Shown: positions 30,234 through 40,156, counted from the first letter of the stretch. The stretch is DNA of 64,000 bases from Alphaproteobacteria bacterium (GCA_003139615.1 PLJH01000027.1:39068-103067); one strand, 5' to 3'. Program-made: numbers and translations. Notes: generated by a model from the letters alone, not told the origin.

Positions 30234-30895
30234 GCCTGAGGTTCCTTAGCGAATTCTGCTGCGCGTACGGCCGCCACGAAATCCCGGATCATGTCTGAGC
30301 TCTTAATTCCGGGCGAAGTCTCCACGCCTGACGACACATCAACTCCCGGTGCTTCCGCTGCGCGGATCGCACGACCGACATTTTCCGCCGTGATGCCGCC
30401 GGCCAGCAGCCAGGGTCGCGTAAACGTCCGTCCGCGTAGCAATTGCCAATCGAATGCCGCGCCGTGACCGCCCGGGCGCGACGCGTTCGCAGGCGCCTTG
30501 GCGTCGAACAGCAGCATGTCGGCGACTTTCTCGAATGCAGAAACCTCCGCAAGATCGCCGGCGTCGGCTACGGAAATTGCTTTGATGACGGACACACCAA
30601 AACGCTGCTTCACCGCCGCAACACGCTCGGGCGTTTCGCGGCCATGGAGCTGAACGAAATCCGGTTTCACCGCGACTACCGCGATTGCGATATCTTCATC
30701 GCGCGCATCGGAAAGCAGCACCGCCAGCCGGCTACGTCCACGGATACGCGCCGCAAGCGCGGAGGCCTGCTCGGGCTGCAGATACCTCGGCGATCCCGAA
30801 TGGAAGACCAGCCCGGCATAATCGGCACCTGCCCGCATCGCGGCGTCGGCCGCGTCGGCGCTGGTGATCCCGCAGATTTTGACCTGGATGCTCAT
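30230..30895 (-). CDS. trpF: Phosphoribosylanthranilate isomerase
   Basis: A 221-residue TIM barrel for the third step of tryptophan synthesis. The general base Cys is in VKICGIT, substrate motifs are [10 protein letters not shown] and [12 protein letters not shown], and the C-terminal DVSSGVE is conserved. ATG 30895 gives the normal start; an in-frame start further upstream would add 14 residues with no family match. About 70 bp separate it from pyrF, and I see no leader peptide or attenuator there. Confidence 0.95.
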   Translation of the reverse strand: MSIQVKICGITSADAADAAMRAGADYAGLVFHSGSPRYLQPEQASALAARIRGRSRLAVLLSDARDEDIAIAVVAVKPDFVQLHGRETPERVAAVKQRFGVSVIKAISVADAGDLAEVSAFEKVADMLLFDAKAPANASRPGGHGAAFDWQLLRGRTFTRPWLLAGGITAENVGRAIRAAEAPGVDVSSGVETSPGIKSSDMIRDFVAAVRAAEFAKEPQA

Positions 30896-30965
30896 CGGCC
30901 GCCGCTTATGGCCACGCCGCGCCACGATTGCAAGCAACGCCTGAGTGACTTGCTAACGCCTTGTT

Positions 30966-31685
30966 CTATAACGCTTCTTCGAGGCGCAACGACTCTGTGA
31001 TCGCTTTTGCGGCCTGGGCGGGATTGGCTGCGCCAGTGATCGGCCGGCCGATCACAAGAATGTCTGCACCGGCGCGCACGGCCTCCGGAGGCGTGAGGAC
31101 ACGCCGCTGGTCGGCGAGATCTGCGCCCGCGGGGCGAATGCCGGGCGTTACGATCAGGAATTCGGGACCGCAAGCGGCGCGCACCATCGCAATTTCCTGC
31201 GGGCTGCACACAACGCCGTCCAACCCCGAGGCCTTTGCGAGGCGCGCGAGTCGTACGACTTGCTCGGACGCAGGTGTGGACTGTCCGACCGATTCGAGAA
31301 CGGAATTGTCCAGGCTCGTGAGAACCGTCACGCCGATGATCTTCGGCCGCGAATTTGCGCCCGACACAGCGTCCACCGCTGCGCGCATCATCGCTTCGCC
31401 GCCAGACGCATGAATGTTGAAGATCGACGCCCCCAAAGTCGCGAGCGCTTTCGAAGCGCCCGCCACAGTGTTGGGAATGTCGTGGAATTTCACGTCGACA
31501 AAAACCGGCCTGCCGAGCGCGACGATGGCACGGATGCCTTCAGGCCCATGTGCCGAAATGAATTCGAGCCCGATCTTGAAGCCACCCACATGCGGTCCGA
31601 CGGAACGCGCAAGCTCCAGCGCGCGGGACAAATCCTGCGTGTCCAAGGCGACGTAGATGGGATTTTCGAGTCGCGAGTTGCTCAT
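30966..31685 (-). CDS. pyrF: Orotidine-5'-phosphate decarboxylase
   Basis: A 239-residue TIM barrel for the last step of UMP synthesis. The catalytic Asp-Lys-Asp array is in VFVDVKFHDIPNTV. The phosphate-binding region includes VTPGIRP and DILVIGRPITG. Its start overlaps the lapA stop by four bases. The ihfB-lapA-pyrF-trpFBA order is shared with other alphaproteobacteria. Confidence 0.96.
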   Translation of the reverse strand: MSNSRLENPIYVALDTQDLSRALELARSVGPHVGGFKIGLEFISAHGPEGIRAIVALGRPVFVDVKFHDIPNTVAGASKALATLGASIFNIHASGGEAMMRAAVDAVSGANSRPKIIGVTVLTSLDNSVLESVGQSTPASEQVVRLARLAKASGLDGVVCSPQEIAMVRAACGPEFLIVTPGIRPAGADLADQRRVLTPPEAVRAGADILVIGRPITGAANPAQAAKAITESLRLEEAL

Positions 31686-31987
31686 CGAGACGGCGTCTTA
31701 GACCCGGAACTGCGCCCCGGCAATAGGCCGAACTTCGATTTCTGATTGGCCACTCCGTCATCCGGCGAGGGCGGCTTGCGCGACAACAGGCTTGCCAAAC
31801 CGCCCAGCAAAACGCCCAGCCCGAGAATCAAAAATACCAGCAGGAAAAGCGGCAACCGCACCGCGAACGCCGGCGAGGTTTGCGAAAATGGATCGAGACT
31901 GAAGATCACATTCCGGCGATTGGCGACGGCCACCACCACGGCGACAACGACCGCGGGAACCCCGATCACATAGGTCGACAGTCTCAC
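31682..31987 (-). CDS. lapA: LapA-domain inner-membrane protein
   Basis: A 101-residue protein with two membrane helices (about 5-23 and 44-66) and a short basic, proline-containing cytoplasmic tail. In E. coli LapA works with LapB in balancing LPS synthesis; the role here is by homology and context. It is sandwiched between ihfB and pyrF with four-base overlaps on both sides, so it is strictly co-translated. Confidence 0.78.
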   Translation of the reverse strand: MRLSTYVIGVPAVVVAVVVAVANRRNVIFSLDPFSQTSPAFAVRLPLFLLVFLILGLGVLLGGLASLLSRKPPSPDDGVANQKSKFGLLPGRSSGSKTPSR

Positions 31988-32280
31988 GCGCCGGGTTGCG
32001 AGCCGCCGTTCAGCCGCTCGCGCAGTTCCTTGCCCGTGCGGAAGAAAGGCGCGCGCTTCTCGTCGACAACGACCGGATCGCCGGTGCGTGGATTGCGGCC
32101 CTGACGCGATGGACGGATTTTCACGGAAAAAGCGCCGAAACCGCGCAGCTCCACACGGTGTCCGTCGGACAAAGCTCTGATGATCTCATCCAGGACGGTC
32201 GAGACGATGCGCTCGACGTCGCGGTGGTAGAGATGCGGGTAGCGTTGCGCCAGCCGCGCAACCAGTTCCGATTTGATCAT
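31984..32280 (-). CDS. ihfB: Integration host factor beta subunit
   Basis: A 98-residue DNA-bending protein of the HU/IHF family. The beta arm contains the conserved [12 protein letters not shown] with the intercalating proline. The N-terminus [17 protein letters not shown] is typical of IHF-beta. It follows rpsA, separated by about 130 bp with a hairpin, the standard rpsA-ihfB order. It is the first gene of the ihfB-folC operon. Confidence 0.94.
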   Translation of the reverse strand: MIKSELVARLAQRYPHLYHRDVERIVSTVLDEIIRALSDGHRVELRGFGAFSVKIRPSRQGRNPRTGDPVVVDEKRAPFFRTGKELRERLNGGSQPGA

Positions 32281-32315
32281 CCCCCTGCCCCCAAGGGCAA
32301 TTCCCCGAAAACGGA

Positions 32316-32356
32316 CGAAGCCGCTCCAACAGCGTTAACCTGTCAGAGCGGCTTCG
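32316..32356 (-). terminator. Stem-loop between rpsA and ihfB
   Basis: CGAAGCCGCTC (32316-32326) and GAGCGGCTTCG (32346-32356) pair perfectly around a 19-base loop. On the minus strand this lies about 60 bases after the rpsA stop, followed by a short T-rich stretch (GTTTTC). It probably ends or attenuates rpsA transcription and may partly uncouple ihfB. Confidence 0.55.
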
Positions 32357-32413
32357 ACCCGTCAACGGGAAGTCACTGAAGAAACAGCGTTTTTTCCAGA
32401 CTGAGGCGTCCGG

Positions 32414-34150
32414 TCACTCCTCGTCGTCCTTGTCGTCGTCCTTGGCTCCGGCTTTCCGCTTCTTGAGCGCGGCGCCAAGGATATCGCCCAGCGAAGCGCC
32501 CGAATCGGACGAGCCGAACTGCGCCACAGCCTCTTTCTCCTCAGCCACTTCGCGGGCCTTGATGGAGAGCGAGATTTTACGGCTGGCCTTGTCCACATTC
32601 GTGACGATGGCGTCGACTTTATCGCCTACACCGAACCGCTCCGGACGCTGATCCGCACGGTCGCGCGCAAGGTCGGAACGGCGGATGAAGGCGCGTACGC
32701 CGTCGGCCAGACTCACTTCGATGCCGCCATCGTTCACTTCCGTAACGGTGCAGGTGACGATGTCGTTCTTCTTGAGCGGACCGACCTTGTCCATCGGATC
32801 GCCCGTGAGCTGCTTGATGCCGAGGCTGATGCGCTCTTTCTCGACGTCGATGTCGAGCACCTTGGCCTTGACGATGTCACCCTTCTTGTAATCGGCAACG
32901 GCCTGATCGCCCTGCTTGTCCCAGGAAAGATCGGACAGATGCACCATGCCGTCGATCTCGTTGTCGAGACCGACAAAGAGACCGAACTCCGTGATGCTCT
33001 TGATCTCGCCTTCGATGGTGCTGCCTTGCGGATGGGCCGTGACGAATGCCTGCCACGGATTGTCCATGCACTGCTTCAGGCCGAGGCTGATACGACGCTT
33101 ATTGGAGTCGACTTCGAGAACCTGGACGTCGACTTCCTGTCCCGGCGTCACGATCTTCGACGGCGCCATGTTCTTCTTGACCCAACTCATTTCGGAGACA
33201 TGGACCAGGCCTTCGACGCCCGGCTCCAACTCCACGAACGCGCCGTAATCGGTGACGTTCGTGACCTTGCCCTTGAAGCGGACGCCGGGCGGATATTTCA
33301 CCGCGACGCCTTCCCAGGGATCGGTCTGCAGCTGCTTCATGCCAAGGCTGATGCGCTGCGTGTCCTGGTTGATCTTGATGATCTGAACCGTGACCGTCTG
33401 GCCGACCGACAGGACTTCCGTCGGATGGCTGACTCGCCGCCAAGCGATGTCGGTGACGTGCAGAAGCCCGTCCACACCGCCCAGATCGACGAATGCGCCG
33501 TAATCGGTGATGTTCTTGACGACACCTTCGACAACCTGCTTCTCGACCAGGCTCGCCACGAGCGAAGAACGCTCTTCGGCGCGGCGCTCTTCGAGAACCG
33601 CTCTGCGCGACACGACGATGTTGCCGCGGCGGCGATCCATCTTGAGGATCTGGAACGGCTGCGGCTGGTTCATCAGCGGGCCGACATCTCGCATCGGCCG
33701 CACATCGACCTGGCTGCCCGGCAGGAATGCCACGGCGCCGTCGAGATCGACGGTGAACCCGCCTTTGACGCGGCCGAAGATCACGCCGGTGACGCGGGTC
33801 TGTTCGTTGAACGCGCGCTCCAGGCGGATCCAGCTTTCTTCGCGGCGTGCCTTGTCGCGCGAGAGCACCGCTTCGCCCATCGCATTCTCGACGCGCTCGA
33901 GATAAACCTCGACCTCATCGCCGATGGCGACCGTGGGCGGCTGCCCCGGCATCGCAAATTCTTTGAGGGATACGCGGCCCTCGGTCTTCAATCCAACATC
34001 GACGACGGCGAAGTCGTTTTCGATTGCGATGATGGTACCGCGCACCACGGACCCTTCGGCGGGCGCGCGAATTTCAAAACTTGCTTCCAGCATGGCCGCG
34101 AAATCATCGCGGTTCGGGGTAGAAATGGACTCAACGGCAGCTCGTGCCAT
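32414..34150 (-). CDS. rpsA: 30S ribosomal protein S1
   Basis: A 578-residue protein with six S1/OB-fold RNA-binding repeats, visible as recurring VKNITDYGAFVDLGGVDGLLHV-like units split over about residues 30-530. It recruits mRNAs to the 30S subunit. The C-terminus is acidic and lysine-rich (KDDDKDDEE). It follows cmk on the same strand, the conserved cmk-rpsA-ihfB order, with about 136 bp between. Confidence 0.97.
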   Translation of the reverse strand: MARAAVESISTPNRDDFAAMLEASFEIRAPAEGSVVRGTIIAIENDFAVVDVGLKTEGRVSLKEFAMPGQPPTVAIGDEVEVYLERVENAMGEAVLSRDKARREESWIRLERAFNEQTRVTGVIFGRVKGGFTVDLDGAVAFLPGSQVDVRPMRDVGPLMNQPQPFQILKMDRRRGNIVVSRRAVLEERRAEERSSLVASLVEKQVVEGVVKNITDYGAFVDLGGVDGLLHVTDIAWRRVSHPTEVLSVGQTVTVQIIKINQDTQRISLGMKQLQTDPWEGVAVKYPPGVRFKGKVTNVTDYGAFVELEPGVEGLVHVSEMSWVKKNMAPSKIVTPGQEVDVQVLEVDSNKRRISLGLKQCMDNPWQAFVTAHPQGSTIEGEIKSITEFGLFVGLDNEIDGMVHLSDLSWDKQGDQAVADYKKGDIVKAKVLDIDVEKERISLGIKQLTGDPMDKVGPLKKNDIVTCTVTEVNDGGIEVSLADGVRAFIRRSDLARDRADQRPERFGVGDKVDAIVTNVDKASRKISLSIKAREVAEEKEAVAQFGSSDSGASLGDILGAALKKRKAGAKDDDKDDEE

Positions 34151-34286
34151 GAAAACTCCTGTTCAAACGGATTTTGCCGACCGGAAGAACCGGCGGTCTT
34201 CCCGCACGAAGGCTCAGCCTCCGCGAGGGCGGGTTGATTGCGTATCGGGATGCGCGGCTTGCCGGACAAGCGCCGCCGGGTCTCCT

Positions 34287-34961
34287 TTAACCCCTGGGGC
34301 GGGCTTCCAGCGCTTCCTCGACCCTAGCTTTGACCAGGGCAAGGGCGGCCGCGAACGCGGCGTCTATATCCAAATTGCTCGTATCGAGCAAGGCCGCATC
34401 GGCGGCGGGTTTGAGGGGCGCCACCGCGCGTTGGCTGTCCCTGGCATCCCGCCGGCGTATATCGGCCAGGATGGCGGCTTCTTCGACGACTTGCCCCAGG
34501 GATTTGAGCTCCAGCCAGCGCCGATGCGCCCGGGCTTCGGGCCGCGCATCCACGAACAGCTTAGATGTGGCCTCCGGCCATACGACCGTGCCGATATCGC
34601 GTCCGTCGATCACCGCACCTTTGGCGCCGCCCGGAGGAGTTGCCGCAAAATTACGCTGGAATTCGAGCAGCCGGGCGCGCACCGCCGGAATGGCCGCAAC
34701 GACTGAGGCAGCCTCAGCGATCGGAGCCTGCCTGATGTCCGGGGTGTCGCTTTGAGCCGGATCGATGCGGCCGGCGGCGGCGACAGCATCTGCCTCATTC
34801 CCCGGGTCACCAGATGCGCGGATCACACCAAGCGCAGTCAGGCGATAAAGCGATCCGGAATCGAGATGCGCGAAACCGAAATGGCGCGCGAGCTTCTTAG
34901 CCAGCGTGCCTTTACCGGACGCTGCCGTGCCGTCCACGGCGATGACGATGGGTTTCGTCAT
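34287..34961 (-). CDS. cmk: Cytidylate kinase
   Basis: A 224-residue nucleoside monophosphate kinase that converts (d)CMP to (d)CDP. The P-loop is [17 protein letters not shown] near residue 8. The NMP-binding domain and [15 protein letters not shown] motif are present. ATG 34961 overlaps the aroA stop by four bases; the longer upstream frame is aroA DNA in another frame. Confidence 0.95.
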   Translation of the reverse strand: MTKPIVIAVDGTAASGKGTLAKKLARHFGFAHLDSGSLYRLTALGVIRASGDPGNEADAVAAAGRIDPAQSDTPDIRQAPIAEAASVVAAIPAVRARLLEFQRNFAATPPGGAKGAVIDGRDIGTVVWPEATSKLFVDARPEARAHRRWLELKSLGQVVEEAAILADIRRRDARDSQRAVAPLKPAADAALLDTSNLDIDAAFAAALALVKARVEEALEARPRG

Positions 34962-36310
34962 CGATTGGGCGCTTTGAAATCCGCGCCGAGGCCGCGCATC
35001 AAAGATTCGAATTCGGGAAAGCTCGTGGCGATCATAGACACATCGTCGACACTGATCGGTTCGCGCGATGCCATTCCGGCAACGAGGAACGACATCGCTA
35101 TCCGATGATCCATATGGGTCGCGACACGCGCACCTCCGGGCACACCATCGGCACCGCAACCTTCAACAACCAGACCGTCGGCCTGTTCCTCCACACGGAC
35201 ACCGCACAATTTCAAGCCGACACAGATGGCGCTGAGTCGATCGCTTTCCTTGACCCGCAACTCTTCGAGTCCGCGCATTTCGGTGCGGCCCTCGGCGAAG
35301 GACGCAATGACGGCAAGGATCGGATATTCGTCGATCATCGAAGGCGCGCGCACGGCCGGCACGCGAACGCCTTTGAGCGAAGATGTCCGAACGACCAAAT
35401 CACCGATTTTCTCGCCACCGCTTTCGCGCACGTTCTCGATTTTGATGTCGGCGCCCATTTCCAGGAGTGTTTCGATCAATCCAGTCCGGCGGGGATTGAG
35501 GAGTATGCCGGGGATCGAAATGTGCGAGCCCGGCACGATCAGTGCCGCGGCAAGCGGAAACGCGGCCGACGACGGATCGCGAGGAACGTCGATCGCGACA
35601 GGCTTGAGTTCCTTCTCGCCCACGATGCGGATTTCTTCGCCGCCGTCCGGCAGCGACGTGACTGCGATCTCTGCGCCGAAGGCCTTGAGCATGCGCTCGG
35701 TATGATCGCGCGTGAGCACGCGCTGCACGATCCGCGATTGTCCCGGTGCATTGAGCGCAGCCAGAAGCATCGCCGATTTCACTTGTGCGGATGCAACCCT
35801 GATTTCGCAATCGACGGAAATGGGCTCTGCCGCCCCCGTCAGCGCGATCGGCATAATACCGCCTTCGCGGGCCGTGAATTCCGCGCCGAACAGCGTGAGC
35901 GGCTCGAGCACGCGGCGCATCGGACGCCGGCTTAGCGACGCATCTCCTGTGAATACGACTTTTATCGGCGACGTGGCAACCGCACCCATCACGAGGCGAG
36001 AGCCTGTGCCGGAATTGCCAAAATCAAGCACGCCATCGGGTTCCGCGAAACCACCCACGCCGACCCCGTGCACGCGCCAGGCGCCAAGCCCATCATGCAG
36101 GACCTGGGCGCCGAGCCGTCGCATGGCCTCGGCGGTGTTGAGGACGTCGTCTGCCTCCAGCAACCCGGAGATGCGCGTTTCACCCACGGCCAAGGCGCCC
36201 AGGATCAGGGCGCGGTGGGAAATGGATTTATCCCCGGGAACGGCGGCAATTCCGCCCAGCGGGCCGGATCGACGCGCCTCCAGCGGTTTTGGGGATTCGG
36301 ATGCGTGCAT
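34958..36310 (-). CDS. aroA: 5-enolpyruvylshikimate-3-phosphate synthase
   Basis: A 450-residue enzyme of the shikimate pathway (EPSP from shikimate-3-phosphate and PEP). Signatures are [12 protein letters not shown] at the N-terminus, [12 protein letters not shown], and the C-terminal [14 protein letters not shown] 36310 is preferred to a TTG at 36322 because GAGGA lies at good distance upstream. The NSGTGSRL motif (a serine in place of the alanine of class I LGNAGTA) suggests a class II-like enzyme, which tends to tolerate glyphosate; that is an inference from one motif. Confidence 0.95.
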   Translation of the reverse strand: MHASESPKPLEARRSGPLGGIAAVPGDKSISHRALILGALAVGETRISGLLEADDVLNTAEAMRRLGAQVLHDGLGAWRVHGVGVGGFAEPDGVLDFGNSGTGSRLVMGAVATSPIKVVFTGDASLSRRPMRRVLEPLTLFGAEFTAREGGIMPIALTGAAEPISVDCEIRVASAQVKSAMLLAALNAPGQSRIVQRVLTRDHTERMLKAFGAEIAVTSLPDGGEEIRIVGEKELKPVAIDVPRDPSSAAFPLAAALIVPGSHISIPGILLNPRRTGLIETLLEMGADIKIENVRESGGEKIGDLVVRTSSLKGVRVPAVRAPSMIDEYPILAVIASFAEGRTEMRGLEELRVKESDRLSAICVGLKLCGVRVEEQADGLVVEGCGADGVPGGARVATHMDHRIAMSFLVAGMASREPISVDDVSMIATSFPEFESLMRGLGADFKAPNR

Positions 36311-36347
36311 GAAGTTCCTCAAGAAGCTTTGACAGGCCGGGGCAACC

Positions 36348-36905
36348 GTGGCAAACGACCCGACCTTCGAAACCAGACTTCACGCGGGAAGCACAATCTT
36401 GGTCAAGGCGGATCTCGGAATCAAGCGCGCATGCCCCAGCTGCGGCGCGCGGTTCTACGACCTACAGAAGCGGCCGATCGAATGCCCGAAATGCGCATTC
36501 AGCTTCGAGCCGGAGTCGCTCTACAAGCAGCGTCGTCCACGCCAGCCCGAGCCGGTCGCGGCCGAGCCGGTGCGCGTTGTGCGCGACGAAGACGACGAGG
36601 ATGCCGAGGAGGAGACGGAGGACGCCGAAGTCGATGCCGAGGTCGCCGAGGAGGTGATCGAAGAGGAGCCCGTTCTCATCGTCGCTGACGACGAAGACGA
36701 TGACGCCGCGGCGGCTGCGGAAGAACCGACACCGGAAGACGCCGGCATGTCGGTTGTCGACGCAGATGCCGAAGGCGCGGAGCTCGAGGATATCGTCGCA
36801 GACGACGAAGACGAGGCCGACGACACTTTGCTGGCCGAAGTCGAGGAAGACGAAGAGGACGTCTCCGGCATCGTCGACGCAGACATCAAGGAAGACGAAC
36901 GCTAA
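36348..36905 (+). CDS. TIGR02300 family acidic zinc-ribbon protein
   Basis: A 185-residue protein. An N-terminal zinc ribbon has paired cysteines ([11 protein letters not shown] and CPKCAFSF); the family hallmark FYDLN reads FYDLQ here. From about residue 70 the chain is extremely rich in Glu, Asp and Ala with no structure visible. The function of the family is unknown. It starts at GTG, divergent from aroA across 37 bp, a common alphaproteobacterial arrangement next to tRNA-Ala. The acidic part is mirrored by a serine-rich antisense frame that is not a gene. Confidence 0.85.
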   Translation: MANDPTFETRLHAGSTILVKADLGIKRACPSCGARFYDLQKRPIECPKCAFSFEPESLYKQRRPRQPEPVAAEPVRVVRDEDDEDAEEETEDAEVDAEVAEEVIEEEPVLIVADDEDDDAAAAAEEPTPEDAGMSVVDADAEGAELEDIVADDEDEADDTLLAEVEEDEEDVSGIVDADIKEDER

Positions 36906-36976
36906 TTCGGCAGTAAACGCAGCCGAATATCTTTCGCGGAGTCCGAAATCCCAATTGCGGACTCCGATTTGGAAAT

Positions 36977-37052
<76 letters not shown>

Positions 37053-37312
37053 TCACCGGCCGCCAAGCCCGGCATTTACCTTGTAAGCTTGTGTTCCCAA
37101 AACCGGGCCACGAGCAGGCCCGCTGAAGAGTTGCAAAGCTGCAAACCTTCTCCGTGCGACCATTCATGACGAAGAATTCAGGTCAAAAATCGTCTCGCAT
37201 CGCACAACGCAGCGACACATTGACATAGCGTGCAACCCGTAGCTCCGTTCGGGCATTGCGGACGATTGGGCAAGCCTCTAGTCATGCGGATGGCCATCGC
37301 GAAAGGCTCGGT

Positions 37313-38815
37313 TTGAAAGCGTTCCTCGACGCCCGCTCCATTCCCGCGGGTACAGTCCTCGACACCGATCTGGCGATCATCGGCGGCGGCCCCGCCGGGA
37401 TTGCACTCGCGCTCGCGCTCGCAAACACGCCGATCCGGGTTTTGTTGCTCGAAAGCGGCGGAGAGGCATTCGAGCCGCAAACGCAAGCTCTCTACGCCGG
37501 AAGTGAAACGGGCACGCCTTACCTTAAACTCGAAAATTCGCGGCTGCGTTATCTGGGCGGCAGCAGCAATCATTGGGGCGGATGGTGCCGGCCGCTCGAT
37601 GCGATCGATTTCGAACAACGCAGTTGGCTGCCGCATTCGGGGTGGCCATTTTCCCGCACGGAACTAGAGCCTTATTTCTCGCGCGCGCAATCGATGTGCG
37701 AGGCGGGCCCGTTCATCTACGACGATCCGGCGAAGTGGACGCAATCTTTCGGCGCCTCCATCCCGCTGGGCGAAGGCGGCGTCTACACGACCTATATGCA
37801 GTTCAGCAAAACGCGCGACAGCTATTTGCCCACGCATTTCGGCGAGCGTTACGGCGGTGATCTCAAGCGCGTGCCGAATCTGAGCGTGATGCTCCATGCG
37901 AACGTCACCGGATTGCGGCTGGCGACGAATGCCCGGAGCCTCGACCATCTCGACGTTGCGACGCTGCAAGGTGGCCGATTCACGGTGAGGCCGAAATACA
38001 CCGTGCTGGCCGTGGGCGGTATCGAAAACGCGCGGCTGCTGCTCGCGTCCAACGACGTCGTGCAGGCTGGAGTGGGTAATGGCCACGATCTTGTCGGTCG
38101 CTTTTTCGCCGATCACCCGATCCCCGGCGATACCGCGACGATGGTTCTCTTCAACGGGGCGATTTCGAACTATTACCAGCAGCCTCAGCCGGCCTTTGGG
38201 GCTTATTTTCGCGCGGCACTGACACCACACGACGCCTTCAAGAATCGGCATGCCGTGCTGTGCTCGCTCGCGACGATCGAGGGCGAAGTACAGCTGGACG
38301 GCCTTGGTCAATCGGCTGTCGCGGCAACGGCAAGTACGCTCGGAATCGATGCCGCCAATATGCGTGCATTCACGGTCGGCTGCGGAATGGAGCTCGCTCC
38401 AGATCCCGAGCGGCGATTGACGCTCTCCGATGAACGCGACGCGCTCGGTATGCCGCGCCTGAACCTCGATATGCGCATTTCGGATTCCGATTTCGCGCGC
38501 TATCGCGACACACTGAAAGAATTGGGCCGGCAACTGCTAGCTGCGCGAACGGGCATGATCCGCATCAACCACAAATCACGCGAAAGCTGGCTCAGCGTGA
38601 TGGACTGGGGCAACCACCACATGGGCACCACGCGTATGCACAACGATCCGCGCCAGGGCGTGGTCGATGCGAACTCGCAGGTGCATGGCGTTTCCAATCT
38701 TTACGTCGCCGGAAGTTCGGTGTTTCCCACTTACGGTGCCTCGAACCCGACCCTGAACCTCATCGCACTCACATTGCGGCTGGCAGATCGTCTGAAGATG
38801 GTATTCAGGTCATGA
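37313..38815 (+). CDS. GMC-type FAD oxidoreductase
   Basis: A roughly 500-residue glucose-methanol-choline family oxidoreductase. FAD-binding IIGGGPAGIALALALA is near the N-terminus and the middle motif GSSNHWGGWCRPLD follows. C-terminal active-site motifs are GNHHMGTTRMHNDP and SVFPTYGASNPTLNL. The start is probably TTG 37313 (a GAAAGG lies upstream); TTG 37256 is also open. No signal peptide is visible. Its stop overlaps the start of a small membrane-anchored protein, resembling periplasmic sugar/alcohol dehydrogenases that use a small partner. Substrate is unknown. Confidence 0.85.
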   Translation: MKAFLDARSIPAGTVLDTDLAIIGGGPAGIALALALANTPIRVLLLESGGEAFEPQTQALYAGSETGTPYLKLENSRLRYLGGSSNHWGGWCRPLDAIDFEQRSWLPHSGWPFSRTELEPYFSRAQSMCEAGPFIYDDPAKWTQSFGASIPLGEGGVYTTYMQFSKTRDSYLPTHFGERYGGDLKRVPNLSVMLHANVTGLRLATNARSLDHLDVATLQGGRFTVRPKYTVLAVGGIENARLLLASNDVVQAGVGNGHDLVGRFFADHPIPGDTATMVLFNGAISNYYQQPQPAFGAYFRAALTPHDAFKNRHAVLCSLATIEGEVQLDGLGQSAVAATASTLGIDAANMRAFTVGCGMELAPDPERRLTLSDERDALGMPRLNLDMRISDSDFARYRDTLKELGRQLLAARTGMIRINHKSRESWLSVMDWGNHHMGTTRMHNDPRQGVVDANSQVHGVSNLYVAGSSVFPTYGASNPTLNLIALTLRLADRLKMVFRS

Positions 38816-39198
38816 CGCAGAGTTGGAAATCTGCGATTTCGCGTCGCCCCGTTTTGAGCGGGCTTATCGCCGCCCTGGGGTTGGCGATTGCGGGCGGCAT
38901 TGCCTTTGAAGTCCCCAAATTGTCGCGGCGGCGCTACAAGCCCAGTCCCTACGACGATCTGCTGGCGAACTTGCCGGATCGGGAGAACGCCGCCCGGATA
39001 GGAGCAGCAGTCATCGCCGAATCTCCGGCATTTGATGCGAACCAGACGGCTCGGGCGCTGGTCAATAGTCTGGCCGACAATTCGCTTGCCGGGGTGGTGT
39101 CGGCCGATCTCGCTCAGGGGCGCATGGACGAAGTCCACGGCTGGCTCCTGCCACAGACACTGACCCAGCTCTGCGCACTCGCCGCCAAGGCCAGCTGA
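38812..39198 (+). CDS. Small membrane-anchored partner of the GMC oxidoreductase
   Basis: A 128-residue protein with a basic N-terminus followed by a hydrophobic segment (LSGLIAALGLAIAGGIAF, about residues 15-32), then a soluble domain. It includes SRRPVLSG, which is weakly Tat-like, with the second arginine pair SRRR after the helix. It overlaps the GMC gene by four bases. By analogy with three-subunit gluconate and fructose dehydrogenases it could be the small Tat-guided subunit, but I do not recognise the family and no cytochrome subunit is present. Confidence 0.5.
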   Translation: MTQSWKSAISRRPVLSGLIAALGLAIAGGIAFEVPKLSRRRYKPSPYDDLLANLPDRENAARIGAAVIAESPAFDANQTARALVNSLADNSLAGVVSADLAQGRMDEVHGWLLPQTLTQLCALAAKAS

Positions 39199-39239
39199 CC
39201 GTTCCAGGTCAACACGGCATCGTGAACAAAAGGGAGACA

Positions 39240-39267
39240 CTTGATCCGTCCGCCCAAATCCCCACAT
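39240..39267 (+). promoter_or_regulatory. Sigma-32-like heat-shock promoter of hsp20
   Basis: CTTGATC at 39240-39246, a 13-bp spacer, and CCCCACAT at 39260-39267 match the RpoH consensus CTTGAAA-N13-17-CCCCATNT well. A start near 39275 would leave a leader of about 70 bases before hsp20, which then folds into two hairpins. Confidence 0.6.
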
Positions 39268-39277
39268 TCTCCATAGG

Positions 39278-39340
39278 CGCGGTGCCAAATTGGGCCGCGA
39301 ATCCAGGATAGACCGGCAAAGCCGCTCAAGGAGGGCTTTG
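39278..39340 (+). promoter_or_regulatory. ROSE-like RNA thermometer in the hsp20 leader
   Basis: Two hairpins follow the promoter: CGCGG/CCGCG at 39278-39299, and a second at 39317-39340. In the second, CAAAGCC pairs with GGCTTTG, then CTC pairs with GAG, with a single bulged G (39324) and a short AAG loop. The ribosome site AAGGAGG (39328-39334) is enclosed. The bulged G within a YYGCU motif opposite the Shine-Dalgarno is the signature of ROSE elements, which control small heat-shock genes in alphaproteobacteria. Confidence 0.5.
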
Positions 39341-39344
39341 GACA

Positions 39345-39773
39345 ATGACGAGAAGTACGTATTTCAACAGCCCGTTTCTGCTGGGTTTCGAGCATCTGGA
39401 ACGGCTTCTCGAACGGACCGCCAAGAGCGCCGGCGACGCTTATCCGCCCTACAACATTGAGGAATCAAGCGACGACAGACTTCGGATCACCCTCGCGGTG
39501 GCCGGATTCGACCGGAGCGAACTGAGTGTGACGGTCGAGGACAACCAGCTCGTGATCCGCGGGCGTCAAAGCGAATCGACCGATAAAACGTTTCTTCATC
39601 GTGGGATCGCGGCGCGACAGTTTCAGCGCGCCTTTGTTCTTGCGGAAGGCATCGACGTGAAAGGCGCGGAATTGGAAAACGGATTGCTGTCCATCGAACT
39701 GGTCCGGCCGAAGGCCGAAGCGGTCGTCCGGACAATCGACATCAAATCGAACTCAAACGGGAGCGGGCTCTAA
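39345..39773 (+). CDS. Small heat-shock protein, Hsp20/IbpA family
   Basis: A 142-residue alpha-crystallin-domain chaperone. The core (about 35-130) includes RITLAVAGFDRSELSV and ENGLLSIELVRP, typical of class A rhizobial small Hsps. It holds unfolding proteins for DnaK/ClpB. The upstream sigma-32-like promoter and thermometer-like leader support heat control. A DUF1150 gene follows after 29 bp, a common alphaproteobacterial pair. Confidence 0.93.
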   Translation: MTRSTYFNSPFLLGFEHLERLLERTAKSAGDAYPPYNIEESSDDRLRITLAVAGFDRSELSVTVEDNQLVIRGRQSESTDKTFLHRGIAARQFQRAFVLAEGIDVKGAELENGLLSIELVRPKAEAVVRTIDIKSNSNGSGL

Positions 39774-39802
39774 CACGAGGCGTAACCGGGAAGGAGAACA
39801 TC

Positions 39803-40069
39803 ATGAGTGACTTTAACAACGAGAATTTCGAAGCAGACGGCGCGAGCTTCCGCCATATGAATCCCGCGCGCATCGCATACATCAAGCCGACGGGCCTTGA
39901 AGAGGCGCGCAAGCAGGGCATCATTCCCGAGGGAATCCAGCTGCCGGAAGGAACGCGGCTCTATGTGCTGCACGCCGTCGACGGTCGCGTGCTCGGTTTC
40001 ACGGACGCCTGGGCCTCGGCCTACGGCGCCGCGCTGCAGAACGAGTTGACACCCGTCAGCGTGCATTGA
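39803..40069 (+). CDS. DUF1150 family protein
   Basis: An 88-residue protein with no known function. The central motif RIAYIKPTGLEEARKQGI and the C-terminal GRVLGFTDAWASAYGAA are characteristic of DUF1150. It is nearly always encoded after an Hsp20 gene in this class and probably shares the heat-shock transcript. GGAGAACATC precedes the ATG. No membrane or signal segment is seen. Confidence 0.85.
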   Translation: MSDFNNENFEADGASFRHMNPARIAYIKPTGLEEARKQGIIPEGIQLPEGTRLYVLHAVDGRVLGFTDAWASAYGAALQNELTPVSVH

Positions 40070-40116
40070 CGAGCCGCAAACACGGACCCTCGCGAATTTG
40101 GATTGCGATAAATCTT

Positions 40117-40151
40117 CGAAAGGCCGCCGCGAAACGCGTGGCGGCCTTTCG
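40117..40151. terminator. Bidirectional terminator between DUF1150 and ptsN
   Basis: CGAAAGGCCGCC (40117-40128) pairs perfectly with GGCGGCCTTTCG (40140-40151) around an 11-base loop. It sits between two convergent genes. A-run and T-run at the stem ends (GAAA, TTTC) can serve both directions. Confidence 0.75.
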
Positions 40152-40156
40152 GCGTC

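Noticed and set aside
30896..30965. Possible trp attenuator before trpF
   Set aside because: No Trp-rich leader peptide or alternative stem set is visible in the 70-bp gap.
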